Under the pieces are notes generated by a model. The model was not told the DNA's origin. It saw only the letters and a program-made list of their open reading frames with translations, and ran no database searches. The position numbers were made by a program, and so were the translations under genes. From NCBI RefSeq assembly GCF_010686725.1, contig NZ_JAAGWZ010000004.1, positions 289,959-353,958 on the forward strand: 64,000 nt of DNA, written 5' to 3'. The stretch comes from Galbitalea soli (lineage in GTDB: Bacteria > Actinomycetota > Actinomycetes > Actinomycetales > Microbacteriaceae). This document shows, piece after piece, positions 52,878 through 63,926 of the stretch (its first letter is position 1; every line of letters begins with the position of its first letter).

Positions 52878-53041
52878 TCCCTTCTGCTGCGCGGCCCGCG
52901 TGGCGCACCGGTTCACCGGGCGCCCGCGGGCCGTCGGCGTTGTCGGGGCAGGCGGGCCGCGGTGTGCCGCGCTGCCGCTCGCGTCGCACTGTCCCTCGCG
53001 CGGCGCTGCCGCTCGCGCCGCACCGGGCGCCCGCGGGCCGC
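52878..53041. other. GC-rich patch between convergent genes
   Basis: The 164 bp have runs such as CACCGGGCGCCCGCGGGCCG repeated imperfectly at both ends. No open gene is seen; the hairpins may help terminate both convergent genes. Confidence 0.4.
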
Positions 53042-54691
53042 TTACGCGGCGGTGAGCGTGTCGGCGTCGAGGATCGTGTAGCTGTAGCCCTGCTCGGCGA
53101 GGAAGCGCTGCCGGTTCTGCGCGAAGTCCTGATCGACGGTGTCGCGCGCGACGAGCGTGTAGAAATTGGCGGGCAGGCCGCTCTCCTTGGGGCGCAGCAG
53201 TCGGCCCAGGCGCTGGGCCTCTTCCTGGCGCGAGCCGAACGATCCCGAGACCTGAATCGCGACGGTCGCCTCCGGCAGGTCGACGCTGAAGTTGGCGACC
53301 TTCGAGACGACGAGCACCTTCGTGATCCCGTCCCGGAACTCCTGGTAGAGCCGCTCGCGCTCCTCGACGGGCGTCGCGCCCGTCAGCTTGGGGGCGTGCA
53401 GCACCTCGGCGAGCTCGTCGATCTGGTCGAGATACTGGCCGATCACGAGGATGCGCTCACCCTCGTGCTTCGCCACGAGCGCCGTCACCACCTCGAGTTT
53501 CGCGGGCGCCGTCGCGGCCATCCGATACCGCTCATCGTCCGCTGAGGCGGCGTATTCCAGCCTCTCGCCCTCGGGCAGGTCGACCCGCACCTCGAAGCAG
53601 GAGGCCGGGGAGATGAAGCCCTGCGCCTCGATCTCCTTCCAGGGCGCGTCGAATCGCTTGGGCCCGATGAGGCTGAACACGTCGCCCTCGCGGCCGTCCT
53701 CGCGCACGAGCGTCGCGGTGAGGCCGAGCCGGCGGCGGGCCTGAAGCTCGGCGGTGAGCTTGAACACGGGCGCGGGCAGGAGGTGCACCTCGTCGTAGAT
53801 GACGAGGCCCCAGTCGAGGGCATCCAGCAGGGCGAGGTGGGTGTACTCGCCCTTCCGGCGGGCGGTGAGGATCTGGTACGTGGCGATCGTGACCGGCTTC
53901 ACCTGCTTGACGAGGCCCGAGTACTCGCCGATCTCGTCCTCGGTGAGGGTCGTGCGCTTGAGCAGCTCCGAGCGCCACTGCCGCGCCGAGACCGTGTTCG
54001 TCACGAGGATGAGCGTCGTCGTTTTCACGTTCGCCATCGCCCCCGCGCCGACGAGCGTCTTGCCCGCGCCGCAGGGCAGCACCACGACGCCCGAGCCGTG
54101 GTCGGCGAAGTTGGTGACGGCCTTGTTCTGGTATTCGCGCAGCGACCAGCCGTCCTGCAGCAGACCGATCTCGTGCGGAGTGCCGGGGGTGTAGCCGGCG
54201 AGGTCTTCAGCCGGCCATCCGAGTTTCAGCAGCTCCTGTTTGAGCTGGCCGCGGGCCCAGGCTTGCACGACGTAGCTGTGCGGTCCGCGCTTCTCGAAGA
54301 GCAGGGCGGCGACCTTGCGCGCGCGGGTGATCTCGGAGAGCACGGCGGGGTCGGTCGCGGTCAGGGTGAGGGCCCCGTCGTCGGCGCGCTCGATGACGAG
54401 CCGACCGTAGCGACCGACCGTCTCGGTGAGGTCGACGGAGACGCTCTGCGGGATGGGGAAGCGGCTGTAGCGCTCGAGCGTGGCGAGCATGTCTTCGGCG
54501 CTGTGGCCGGCGGCCCGGGCGTTCCAGAGTCCCAGCCGCGTGATGCGGTAGGTGTGGATGTGCTCGGGGGCGCGCTCGAGCTCGGCGAAGACGGAGAGGT
54601 CGTGGCGGGCATCCTCGGCGGCGGGGTGGGCGACCTCGAGGAGTACGGTGCGGTCGCTCTGCACGATGAGCGGACCGTCGGGCAGAGTCAC
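53042..54691 (-). CDS. XPB-type DNA repair helicase
   Basis: A 549-residue superfamily-2 helicase. Walker A LPCGAGKT (205-212), DEVH (300-303), motif III LGLTATLVRED and motif VI GSFGSRQEEAQRLGRLLRP are visible. The N-terminal 180 residues form the damage-recognition-like domain seen in bacterial and archaeal XPB. It acts in DNA repair or transcription-coupled processes; the exact role in actinobacteria is unclear. A helicase-associated protein that probably partners with it is encoded upstream at 56708. Confidence 0.92.
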   Translation of the reverse strand: MTLPDGPLIVQSDRTVLLEVAHPAAEDARHDLSVFAELERAPEHIHTYRITRLGLWNARAAGHSAEDMLATLERYSRFPIPQSVSVDLTETVGRYGRLVIERADDGALTLTATDPAVLSEITRARKVAALLFEKRGPHSYVVQAWARGQLKQELLKLGWPAEDLAGYTPGTPHEIGLLQDGWSLREYQNKAVTNFADHGSGVVVLPCGAGKTLVGAGAMANVKTTTLILVTNTVSARQWRSELLKRTTLTEDEIGEYSGLVKQVKPVTIATYQILTARRKGEYTHLALLDALDWGLVIYDEVHLLPAPVFKLTAELQARRRLGLTATLVREDGREGDVFSLIGPKRFDAPWKEIEAQGFISPASCFEVRVDLPEGERLEYAASADDERYRMAATAPAKLEVVTALVAKHEGERILVIGQYLDQIDELAEVLHAPKLTGATPVEERERLYQEFRDGITKVLVVSKVANFSVDLPEATVAIQVSGSFGSRQEEAQRLGRLLRPKESGLPANFYTLVARDTVDQDFAQNRQRFLAEQGYSYTILDADTLTAA

Positions 54692-54812
54692 GAGGGCAAG
54701 CCTACCCGCCCGGGGTGCCGCGGGCTGGGGTGTGCGCGGCCGCGGCGTGCGCGGGGCGATCGGGTCGGGCCTGGGCCGTGCGCGGGGCGCTACCCCGCGG
54801 CCGCGCGGGTCG

Positions 54813-56708
54813 CTAGCCCTCGGCGGGCCGCACCGCGGTGATGCTCGACAGCGGCAGCGTGCGCTCGAGGTCGCTGCGCCGGTCGCGCGCCCGCAGCCGG
54901 CCGCCGCCGAGGCTCGCCGGCTCCAGCTGCAGCTCGACCGAACTGCCGTCCGGCATCGACACCGTCACCGTCAGGCCGAGTCGCCCGCGGATCGCCGTCT
55001 CGATCTGTCGCTCCAACCACGCCTGGCCGGTCTCCTCGGCCGACTCAGCGGTCGCCTCGCGCAGGCGGGCCACGATCCCGGCGGCCCGCGACCCCGGCGG
55101 TGCGACGGATGCCCGTGCCACCCGGCGACGCTCCAGCACCACCACCTCGCCCGCGGCGTCCTCCGCGGCGGCGGGGTAGCGGGCCTCGCTCAGCGACCAG
55201 AAGACGAGGTCGCGATCGAAGCGGGACTCGGCGCGGTTCGGGCCGACCCGCTGGATTCCCAGCGGGGCGAGGCCGTGGTCGATGACGACGGCGCTCAACA
55301 GGGCTTGGTCATCCGATCGGATGTAGCTGCGCATGCCCATGACGGCCTGGTCGATCGTGCCCACCCGGAGGCTGCCGTAGCGAGCGCTCGTCGCGGTGAT
55401 GAGGTAGTCGAGTGGCTGCGGGATGCCCGTCAGCGAGATCTCGCCGAGAAACTGCCGCGCCGACTCCGCCGTCTCGCCCAGCGCGAGTGCCCGGGTGAGG
55501 CTCGCCTCGCTCACGCGGTAGGTGGTGGCGAGCGCGCGCGACTCCACGTCGGCGAAGAGGCGGAGGCGGGCATCCAGGCGGGGGAGCAGGGGGCCTGGAC
55601 TCACGATCGAGAGGTCGTGCTGCACGTAGACGCGGTCGATCTCGGCGGGGAGGATGGCGGCGATCGCGGCGGATGCCGCTTCCTCTCCGCTCGCCATGAG
55701 CGCGGAGCCGGGCGTCGAGGGCACGTGGTTGGCGGTGATGCCGAGCAATTCGGCCTCGAGGGAGACGGTGGCGGCGCGGTCGCGCATCCAATCGCCGCCC
55801 GCCGGGTACAGCCAGCGCACGAACTCGGCCAGCCGGTCGCCCCAGATGGCGTGGGAGCGCTCGGCGAGGAGCGCACGGATATCGGGCGAGAGCTGTGTGA
55901 ACCAGGCCGCGGCCAGGTGCGCCCAGCGCTCGCTGGTGGGGCGCAGCATCCAGTCGGCAGCGTCGTCGGTGGGCAGCCAGGCGCCCGCGTCGAGGGCGAT
56001 GACGCCGGAGCGGTTCGCGATGTCGACCAGAGGCGGCACGGCGTCGAGCTCGACCGACATCGCAGCGGCGAGCCGCTTCGAGTCGGGGAGGGCGATGCCC
56101 CCGCGGGCGAGCTCGCGGGCGGGGTCGCGGCGCAGTTCCGCCGCCAGCTCGGCGATCGCGTTGGCGGCGTCGAAGGCCCGCTCGGCGGCGATCGAGTCGA
56201 TGAATCGAGCGTCGGTCGCGCTCACCGGCGCGAGGGAGGCGGGCGGCGGATCGCTGAGCAACGAGGTGAGGCCGGGGAGGCCGAGCTCGGGCCAGTTCGC
56301 GAGCTGCTCGGTGACGGGCGCGTAGGCCAGCCAGCGGTCATCCGCCCCCTCGCTCTCGCGGTCGATGAGCGCCAGCGAGTGAGCGCGGTCGAGGGATGCC
56401 CGTGCCGACCCCTCCCCGAACTGCCCGCCGTCGGCCAGCGCGGCCCCCACCGCCGCGGTCGTCAGCCCCAGGGCTTCCGCGCCGCCGACCACGCCGATCG
56501 CCGCGAGCGTCTGGCGGTCGAGCCGCACGAGGGCCTTCTGCACCGAGGCGGGGTCGAGGAGGGCGTCGGCGAGGTCGAAGAAGTCGTGGAGCGAGGCGTC
56601 GCGGAACTCGCGAACCGTGAGCAGTTCGGTGAGTTCTGCGTCTCCCAGCGATCGCAGGCGGCCGGCCAGCGAGAGGGTTGACGAGCTACTTGCCGGCACC
56701 CTTGGCAT
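54813..56708 (-). CDS. helicase-associated domain protein (XPB partner)
   Basis: A 631-residue protein of a family found next to XPB helicase genes. It starts with LAGRLRSLGDAELTELLTVR, followed by an extended alpha-helical region; the C-terminal half resembles the N-terminal XPB/Ssl2 domain. There is no ATPase motif. The XPB gene begins 122 bp further on in the same direction, so both may be co-transcribed and act as one complex. ATG 56708 overlaps the preceding small membrane gene by 23 bp; a start at the GTG three codons later (Val4) would reduce the overlap. Confidence 0.83.
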   Translation of the reverse strand: MPRVPASSSSTLSLAGRLRSLGDAELTELLTVREFRDASLHDFFDLADALLDPASVQKALVRLDRQTLAAIGVVGGAEALGLTTAAVGAALADGGQFGEGSARASLDRAHSLALIDRESEGADDRWLAYAPVTEQLANWPELGLPGLTSLLSDPPPASLAPVSATDARFIDSIAAERAFDAANAIAELAAELRRDPARELARGGIALPDSKRLAAAMSVELDAVPPLVDIANRSGVIALDAGAWLPTDDAADWMLRPTSERWAHLAAAWFTQLSPDIRALLAERSHAIWGDRLAEFVRWLYPAGGDWMRDRAATVSLEAELLGITANHVPSTPGSALMASGEEAASAAIAAILPAEIDRVYVQHDLSIVSPGPLLPRLDARLRLFADVESRALATTYRVSEASLTRALALGETAESARQFLGEISLTGIPQPLDYLITATSARYGSLRVGTIDQAVMGMRSYIRSDDQALLSAVVIDHGLAPLGIQRVGPNRAESRFDRDLVFWSLSEARYPAAAEDAAGEVVVLERRRVARASVAPPGSRAAGIVARLREATAESAEETGQAWLERQIETAIRGRLGLTVTVSMPDGSSVELQLEPASLGGGRLRARDRRSDLERTLPLSSITAVRPAEG

Positions 56709-56955
56709 CTCGGGCGCGACGGCGCGTGCCCACGACCAGCAGCACGACGATGAGGATCATCGCGATCGGCAGCCCGATGAGGGGAACCAGGCGCACCGCA
56801 TCCCAGATGGGGCCGGACGCGTTCACGTTGGCGATGAAGAGCGCGATCATCGCGATCACCGACAGCGCCATGATGGCGATGAACCAGGCGACGACGAGAC
56901 GTTCCCCTCGCGAGACGGGGGTCGGTTCGGAGGTCTGCACGGGTTGTTTTGCCAC
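56686..56955 (-). CDS. small two-helix membrane protein
   Basis: An 89-residue protein: polar N-terminus (AKQPVQTSEPTPVSRGER), helix LVVAWFIAIMALSVIAMIAL, short linker, helix IGLPIAMILIVVLLVVG and an Arg/Lys-rich end. The start is GTG 56955, with a -10-like TATTCT about 8 bp upstream and no ribosome site, so the mRNA may be leaderless. It overlaps the helicase-associated gene. Function is unknown. A longer frame on this strand is a shadow of the cold-shock gene. Confidence 0.65.
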   Translation of the reverse strand: MAKQPVQTSEPTPVSRGERLVVAWFIAIMALSVIAMIALFIANVNASGPIWDAVRLVPLIGLPIAMILIVVLLVVGTRRRARDAKGAGK

Positions 56956-57033
56956 AAGCCAAGAATAGGGGCTAGCGCACCCCGTATCCTTATGGGGCAC
57001 CGGGAACTGCTCGGTGTGAAAGAGGTACGCACG

Positions 57034-57406
57034 ATGCCCACCGGCAAGGTCAAGTTCTACGACGACGAAAAGGGCTTTGGCTTCATCAGCTCCGATGATG
57101 GCCAGGAAGTCTTTTTGCACGCGTCCGCACTGCCCGCGGGCGTCACCGTCAAGCCGGGCTCGAAGCTCGAGTTCGGCATCGCCGATGGCAAGAAGGGCGC
57201 TCAGGCGCTCTCCGTGCGGGTGATCGAGTCCCCGCCGAGCCTCGCCAAGCTCAACCGCAAGTCGGCTGACGACATGGCGATCATCGTCGAGGATCTGGTG
57301 AAGCTGCTCGACGGCATCGGCACCAACCTCAAGCGCGGCCGCTACCCCGACAAGAGCCACGGCGCCAAGATCGCCGCAGTTCTGCGCAAGGTCGCCGACG
57401 ATCTCG

Positions 57407-57414
<8 letters not shown>
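57034..57414 (+). CDS. cold-shock domain protein with C-terminal extension
   Basis: A 126-residue protein. Residues 1-68 are a cold-shock OB fold with RNP1 KGFGFISS and RNP2 VFLHASAL; residues about 70-126 are a helical extension (DDMAIIVEDLVKLLDGIGTN, VLRKVADDLDA) absent from the 67-residue cspA. Such extended forms occur in actinobacteria. Its stop overlaps the DUF3027 ATG by 8 bp (ATGCCTGA), so the two are co-transcribed. Likely an RNA-binding factor. Confidence 0.93.
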
Positions 57415-58546
<1,132 letters not shown>

Positions 58547-58829
58547 CCCTCGCCGAGCCCACCTTCGTGCTCGGTAGGGTGTCGGGTTTTATCCGCGGTC
58601 GGGCGCCCGCCTCCATCCGCGGTCGGGCCCCGCCGCCCCCTCGCCGGGCCCGCGCCGCACAGATTGCAGGGGCAGCGCGCGTCGGCGCGCTCCATTTCCC
58701 CTTCGGGCAGCGGATTTGTTGGGGCAGCTGGGGCTGCGCGGCGGTGTGGTCCTGCGTTGTGAACCGCGAGCACAGCTCAAGACCGCCGGGAACACAGCCC
58801 AGGAGAGGCCAGCGCTCGCGCCGCCTCCC
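58547..58829. other. 283-bp gap between convergent genes
   Basis: A direct repeat TCCGCGGTCGGGC occurs at 58592-58604 and 58616-58628. Short frames are present on both strands but none has a ribosome site or family pattern. Nothing further recognised. Confidence 0.4.
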
Positions 58830-59066
58830 TCAGTGCCCGTGCCGGCGAATGCTGTAGATGAGTCCGATGCTGCCGAGCACGAGCGCGACCGCGCAGGTGA
58901 CGATCCACCAGCTGTTGCCGGCCGCGACGATGGGCGTGTAGAACGCGAGCATCACGATGAGGGCGGCGAGCCAGAGCACGAGCCCGACGGCAACGGCTTT
59001 GCGGTCATCCGTCTGCACCGGCGTGGGGTCGGGTCGGCGCTCGCTGTCGCGCAGGAAGAGGCGCAT
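58830..59066 (-). CDS. DUF2530 small membrane protein
   Basis: A 78-residue protein with a polar N-terminus (RDSERRPDPTPVQTDDRKA) and two membrane helices (VAVGLVLWLAALIVMLAFY, WIVTCAVALVLGSIGLIYSI), ending in RRHGH. Matches the DUF2530 actinobacterial family. It lies 3 bp from the end of serC on the same strand, so the two are likely co-transcribed. Function unknown. Confidence 0.8.
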   Translation of the reverse strand: MRLFLRDSERRPDPTPVQTDDRKAVAVGLVLWLAALIVMLAFYTPIVAAGNSWWIVTCAVALVLGSIGLIYSIRRHGH

Positions 59067-59069
59067 GGG

Positions 59070-60254
<1,185 letters not shown>

Positions 60255-60270
60255 TTAGGAGGGGCATCGG

Positions 60271-60963
60271 ATGACCGATCTCGTCGACACCACCGAGATG
60301 TACCTCCGCACGATCCTCGATCTCGAGGAGGAGCACATCGTTCCCCTCCGTGCCCGCATCTCGGAGCGCATCGGCCACTCCGGCCCCACCGTCTCGCAGA
60401 CGATCGCCCGCATGGAACGCGACGGACTCGTCGTGGTGGAGGGCGACCGCCACCTCGCGCTCACCGACGACGGCCGCGCGAAGGCAACCCACGTGCTGCG
60501 CAAGCACCGGCTCGCCGAGCGACTCCTCGCCGACGTGATCGGTCTCGACTGGGCGTACGTGCACGACGAGGCCTGCCGGTGGGAGCACGTGATGAGCGAG
60601 CAGGTGGAGCGTCGCGTGCTGGAGATGCTCGGTAATCCGACCGAGTCGCCGTACGGCAACCCGATCCCCGGTCTGGCCGAGCTGGGGCACACCCCCGCGG
60701 CCCAGTTCATGGACGGCGTGGCGAGCATCGTGACGCTTGTTCCGGCCTCCGGTGCGGAGATCCAGGTGACGATCCGCCGGCTCGCTGAGCCCGTGCAGTT
60801 CGAGCCCGAACTGCTCCAGCAGCTGCAGGGAGCGGGCGTGCTGCCGGGTGCCGTGGCCACGATTTCGCTGCTCGGTTCGTACGTCACCGTGCAGGTAGAG
60901 GGGTTCGCCGAGGGGCTCGAACTGCCCACCGAGGTGGCCGCTCACATCTACGCGGCCGCGTGA
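60271..60963 (+). CDS. dtxR: DtxR/IdeR-type metal-dependent repressor
   Basis: A 230-residue regulator that controls iron or manganese genes when metal is bound. Residue numbers match DtxR exactly: primary site Met10, Cys102, Glu105, His106; ancillary site His79, Glu83, His98. The DNA-binding helix-turn-helix is in GPTVSQTIARMERDGLVVVE. The C-terminal SH3-like domain (about 150-230) is present. ATG 60271 follows GGAGGGG. Divergent from serC; a palindrome lies between them. Confidence 0.93.
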   Translation: MTDLVDTTEMYLRTILDLEEEHIVPLRARISERIGHSGPTVSQTIARMERDGLVVVEGDRHLALTDDGRAKATHVLRKHRLAERLLADVIGLDWAYVHDEACRWEHVMSEQVERRVLEMLGNPTESPYGNPIPGLAELGHTPAAQFMDGVASIVTLVPASGAEIQVTIRRLAEPVQFEPELLQQLQGAGVLPGAVATISLLGSYVTVQVEGFAEGLELPTEVAAHIYAAA

Positions 60964-61165
60964 GAGTTTCCTCATAGTCACGTCGTTGACGTGACAACCA
61001 GGTGGGGGCCCACGTAGTCTCGTCCGGTCCTGTCGGCCACAACGATCCGGTCGCAGGCCCGGCGCAAGACGTCTCACAAACCCGTCTCTTGCCGCCGGAC
61101 GTGTACTCGACAATTGAAAAGGATGGGGCCGCTACCTAGAGCAGCCGAGGCGCAGGAGGCAACTC
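60964..61165. promoter_or_regulatory. upstream region of NlpC/P60 gene
   Basis: CACGTCGTTGACGTG (60981-60995) is a 6-bp inverted repeat. I looked for the cyclic-di-AMP (ydaO) riboswitch often seen before such genes and did not find its conserved segments. Confidence 0.35.
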
Positions 61166-61888
61166 TTGAGCAGACCAGAAACAACCGGAGCACTCGCCGG
61201 GCCGAATCGGCGAACGAGTGCCCTCACCGCGGCGATCACCGCACTGATGGTTCCCGGCATTTTCGCGACCGTCGCCCTCCCCGCCTACGCGGCGAACGCG
61301 GCAGCACCCGGCATCACCAGTCACGCGCACTCCGCCGCACCGAAGACGCTCGTCGAGCGCATCCGCACACAGTCGCAGACCGTGCGGGTGACGACCGCCG
61401 TCGCCGCCCCCGCCGTGGTGCGCGACGAGGTGCACGCGACCAGCATGGCGTCGTGGAAGAAGAAGCAGGCAGCGGCCGTGGTCTCTGCCGGCCTGGTCGG
61501 GGCATCGCTTGCGAGCACGCTGGCCAACCCGCCGTACCCGCACTTCAGCCTCAGCCAGGTGGTCGCGGTGGCCGAGCGCTACACCGGCACGCCCTACGTG
61601 TACGGCGGCGCCTCGCCCGCGGGCTTCGACTGCTCGGGCTTCACCCAGTTCGTCTACGCGCAGTTCGGGGTGGCCCTGCCGCACTCGGCCGCCGCGCAGG
61701 GCGCGATGGGCACCCGCATCAGCGTGGCCGACGCGAAGCCGGGCGACGTGGTCGTCATCGACGGCGGCTCCCACGTGGGCATCTACCTGGGGGGCGGTCG
61801 GATGATCGACGCTCCCATGCCCGGACGCACCGTCGGCAACCATGCCATCTGGACCAGCGCGTACTACATCGTGCGGTTCGGCATCTAG
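61166..61888 (+). CDS. secreted C40 (NlpC/P60) peptidoglycan hydrolase
   Basis: A 240-residue peptidase. A signal peptide (SALTAAITALMVPGIF then cleavage near PAYAANA) is followed by an Ala/Thr-rich region with a possible second hydrophobic stretch (residues 102-118) and the C-terminal NlpC/P60 domain: catalytic Cys156 in AGFDCSGFTQF and His203 in GGSHVGIYLGGG. It cuts gamma-D-Glu-diamino acid bonds. The start is TTG 61166, preceded by CAGGAGG. The 202-bp upstream region holds no clear riboswitch. Confidence 0.88.
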   Translation: MSRPETTGALAGPNRRTSALTAAITALMVPGIFATVALPAYAANAAAPGITSHAHSAAPKTLVERIRTQSQTVRVTTAVAAPAVVRDEVHATSMASWKKKQAAAVVSAGLVGASLASTLANPPYPHFSLSQVVAVAERYTGTPYVYGGASPAGFDCSGFTQFVYAQFGVALPHSAAAQGAMGTRISVADAKPGDVVVIDGGSHVGIYLGGGRMIDAPMPGRTVGNHAIWTSAYYIVRFGI

Positions 61889-62017
61889 CAGGCGAGGGGG
61901 CTGGGGCGGGCATCCGCGCCGGCACCGATTCGGCGGCGGCGTGCCTCACAGCGCGCCGTCGCCGGTTTCTGGTTATCCTGTAGTCCTTGGAGCTCACGAG
62001 GGCACACAGGAGGGCTG

Positions 62018-62119
62018 ATGAGCTGGGTACGCGTCGACCAAACCGTGGACGTGCGCGCGCTCTTCTTCATACGCCACAGCAACGGGCAATGCGTGCACTG
62101 TCACGCGCATGACCACTAG
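62018..62119 (+). CDS. 33-residue small ORF with Cys/His-rich end
   Basis: ATG 62018 follows AGGAGGG, the strongest ribosome site in this stretch, and reads 33 residues ending QCVHCHAHDH before TAG (62117-62119). The C-terminal Cys-x2-Cys-x-His could bind metal, although it may simply be a leader peptide. The stop codon lies at the base of a strong terminator hairpin, which suggests an attenuator that responds to translation of the peptide. The HNH gene follows. Not a known family to me. Confidence 0.55.
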   Translation: MSWVRVDQTVDVRALFFIRHSNGQCVHCHAHDH

Positions 62120-62147
62120 GCACTGTCGTTTACGGCGGTGCCTTTTT
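62118..62147 (+). terminator. intrinsic terminator overlapping small ORF stop
   Basis: AGGCACTGTCG and CGGCGGTGCCT form an 11-bp stem (two G-U pairs) around TTTA, followed by TTTTT. The UAG of the small ORF overlaps the first two bases of the stem. Confidence 0.85.
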
Positions 62148-62234
62148 GTTTGCCCGTTTCTCTTCTGCCTCGAGCGCGCCCAAGGTGCAGTTCGAATGCC
62201 TGCAAGCCGTGCAGGCGTCTTCGAGAGGATGAGA

Positions 62235-62732
62235 ATGCGCACCCTGGTACTGAATGCCGGTTACGAGCCGCTCGCCGTCGTGTCGTTCAAGCGGGCACTC
62301 GTGCTCGTGATGAACGAGAAGGCGACCATCGTGGCGAGCGATGAAGAGCACCCGGTGTGGGGCTCGGAGCGCTCGTGGGATCGGCCGTCGGTGATCATCC
62401 TGCGTCGGTACGTGCGCATTCCGAGCGGTCGCAACGTGCCGGTGTCGCGCCGCGGGGTGCTGCGCCGCGACTCGCACCGTTGCGCCTACTGCGGGGGAGC
62501 GGCCGGCACGATCGACCACGTCATGCCGCGCTCACGCGGGGGTGCCGACTCGTGGGAGAACCTGGTGGCCTGCTGCCTCAGCTGCAACAACCTGAAGGGT
62601 GATCGCACGCCGCATGAGATGGGCTGGAGCCTGCGCATCCGCCCCCGTGCCCCGCACGGCTCGACCTGGCTGGTGCGCGGGGTGGAGCGCGCGGAGCCGC
62701 AGTGGGACGAGTTCCTGGCGCCTGCCGCCTGA
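62235..62732 (+). CDS. HNH endonuclease-like protein
   Basis: A 165-residue protein of a widespread actinobacterial HNH family (MRTLVLNAGYEPLAVVSFKR). Residues 80-125 carry the HNH fold with zinc pairs Cys83/Cys86 (RCAYCGG) and Cys114/Cys117 (CCLSCNNLKGD), the His of DHVMPRSRGG and the Asn of NNLKGD. ATG 62235 has GAGAGG upstream; ATG 62229 overlaps it. Whether it cuts DNA in vivo is not known. It lies after the small ORF and terminator. Confidence 0.85.
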   Translation: MRTLVLNAGYEPLAVVSFKRALVLVMNEKATIVASDEEHPVWGSERSWDRPSVIILRRYVRIPSGRNVPVSRRGVLRRDSHRCAYCGGAAGTIDHVMPRSRGGADSWENLVACCLSCNNLKGDRTPHEMGWSLRIRPRAPHGSTWLVRGVERAEPQWDEFLAPAA

Positions 62733-62742
62733 CCGCTGCCCC

Positions 62743-62955
62743 TCAGGCGCCGGGAGCGACGGTCGGCTCGACCAGGAAGTGCCAGCCGAGCCACCACCAG
62801 AACAGCAGGATGCTCACGCGCGCCGCCCGGGTGGCCATGACCCGGTCGAGGATGTCGCCGATGGTGGCGAAGTGCTCGTCGTCGCGAATGCCCAGGATGA
62901 CCAGCAGCACGATCGCGCCCGCCTCGAGCAGAAACCCGATGGTGCTGACCGTCAT
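62743..62955 (-). CDS. DUF6186-like small membrane protein
   Basis: A 70-residue protein with two hydrophobic segments (TIGFLLEAGAIVLLVILG, VSILLFWWWLGWHFLVE) around a polar loop with DILDRVMATRAAR, a pattern of DUF6186 proteins. ATG 62955 overlaps the stop of the preceding gene (ATGA). Convergent with the HNH gene. Function unknown. Confidence 0.7.
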   Translation of the reverse strand: MTVSTIGFLLEAGAIVLLVILGIRDDEHFATIGDILDRVMATRAARVSILLFWWWLGWHFLVEPTVAPGA

Positions 62956-63551
62956 CGCCGCACCCGCCACTCGCGCCCGATGAGCGCGACCCCGCCGAGC
63001 AGCCAGGCGGCGACGAACAGGATGCGCCCTACCGTCGTCTCGAGCAGCGGGTCGAGCAGGTCGGAGAGCGCGGGGAACCGCTCGCGCCCACCGCTCGCGA
63101 AGCTGCCGAGGAAGTACATGGCGAGCTCCCAGATCGCGATCGCCAGAAACACGGCCGACCACGCCGTCGCGGTGGCCACGAGCCGCCGGCCCCACGGCCG
63201 CCCCATCGGCTTGGCCGGGTTGTCGGGCCACGCCGCGGCCCCGACAAGGATGCCCGCCGCCCCCAGCGCGACCGCATCCGCCACCCCGTGCCGCGGCGTG
63301 AGCGCCAGCACGGCCGCCGCCCCAGCCGCCACGAGCGTGATCGCGCGGATGGGTGGATGCCACGTGCCGAACCGTGCCCGCCGAAACGCCCCCAGCGCAT
63401 CGAGCGCCAAGAGCAGCGCGACCCCGCCGAACAGCACCCCGTCGATCGGCGCACCCCGATAGAAGTGGAAGGCCGCGGTGAACGCGACCACGAACACCCA
63501 CGTCCCGTCTGCGACGGCGCTCCACCGCGCCGCCCGGGCGTTCGTTGCCAC
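62952..63551 (-). CDS. multi-pass membrane protein, unknown
   Basis: A 199-residue membrane protein with about five hydrophobic segments (WVFVVAFTAAFHFYRGAPID, VLFGGVALLLALDALGAF, ITLVAAGAAAVLALTP, WSAVFLAIAIWELAMYFLG, ILFVAAWLLGGVALIG). GTG 63551 starts VATNARAARW; the frame continues further upstream but that part is low-complexity and unlikely. It overlaps the DUF6186-like gene and forms a pair with it. I do not recognise a family. Confidence 0.65.
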   Translation of the reverse strand: MATNARAARWSAVADGTWVFVVAFTAAFHFYRGAPIDGVLFGGVALLLALDALGAFRRARFGTWHPPIRAITLVAAGAAAVLALTPRHGVADAVALGAAGILVGAAAWPDNPAKPMGRPWGRRLVATATAWSAVFLAIAIWELAMYFLGSFASGGRERFPALSDLLDPLLETTVGRILFVAAWLLGGVALIGREWRVRR

Positions 63552-63796
63552 GCCCACAGGGTACGCGCGGCGCGGGCGGCCCGGCGGGACTTTGGTCGCG
63601 CGGGTTCCGCGCTCGCGCGCTGCCCGGCCGCGGGCGGCGGACACCGTCTGCTGTCGCTCGCGCGCTGCGACTGTGGTCTCGTGTACTCCCGCAGCGGGGC
63701 ATGCCCGCTGGCCCACGCTTCCACCCCAATCGCACCCCCGCTGCTACCGCACTCCCGCCCTGTGCTCGGCCCGCCCCCGCTAAACTCATCCGGACA
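63552..63796. other. gap before tRNA-Arg
   Basis: GC-rich with short frames on both strands, none supported. TAAACT at 63781 is a possible -10 for the tRNA gene. Confidence 0.4.
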
Positions 63797-63871
63797 GCCT
63801 CTGTAGCTCAATGGAAGAGCAGTTCCGTCCTAAGGAAAGGGTTGGGGGTTCGAGTCCCTCCAGGGGCACCA
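63797..63871 (+). tRNA. tRNA-Arg (anticodon CCT)
   Basis: Acceptor GCCTCTG pairs with CAGGGGC, D-loop AGCTCAATGGAAGAGC, anticodon stem-loop CCGTCCTAAGG with anticodon CCT, T-loop GGTTCGAGTCC, and the CCA end is encoded (63869-63871). An IS481-like gene follows. Confidence 0.93.
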
Positions 63872-63872
63872 T

Positions 63873-63926
63873 ATGTCCTGTCTCGGGACATAGGAAACCG
63901 TTGAACCCCTGGGTTCAGCGGTTTTC
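63873..63926. terminator. tandem hairpins after tRNA-Arg
   Basis: ATGTCC and GGACAT (63873-63891) form a small hairpin. AAACCGTTGAACCC and GGGTTCAGCGGTTT (63895-63924) form a 14-bp stem with one G-T pair. The second hairpin contains the stop codon of the transposase gene on the other strand. Confidence 0.65.

Noticed and set aside
60964..61165. cyclic-di-AMP (ydaO) riboswitch before the NlpC/P60 gene
   Set aside because: The conserved riboswitch blocks were not found; only a short inverted repeat is present.
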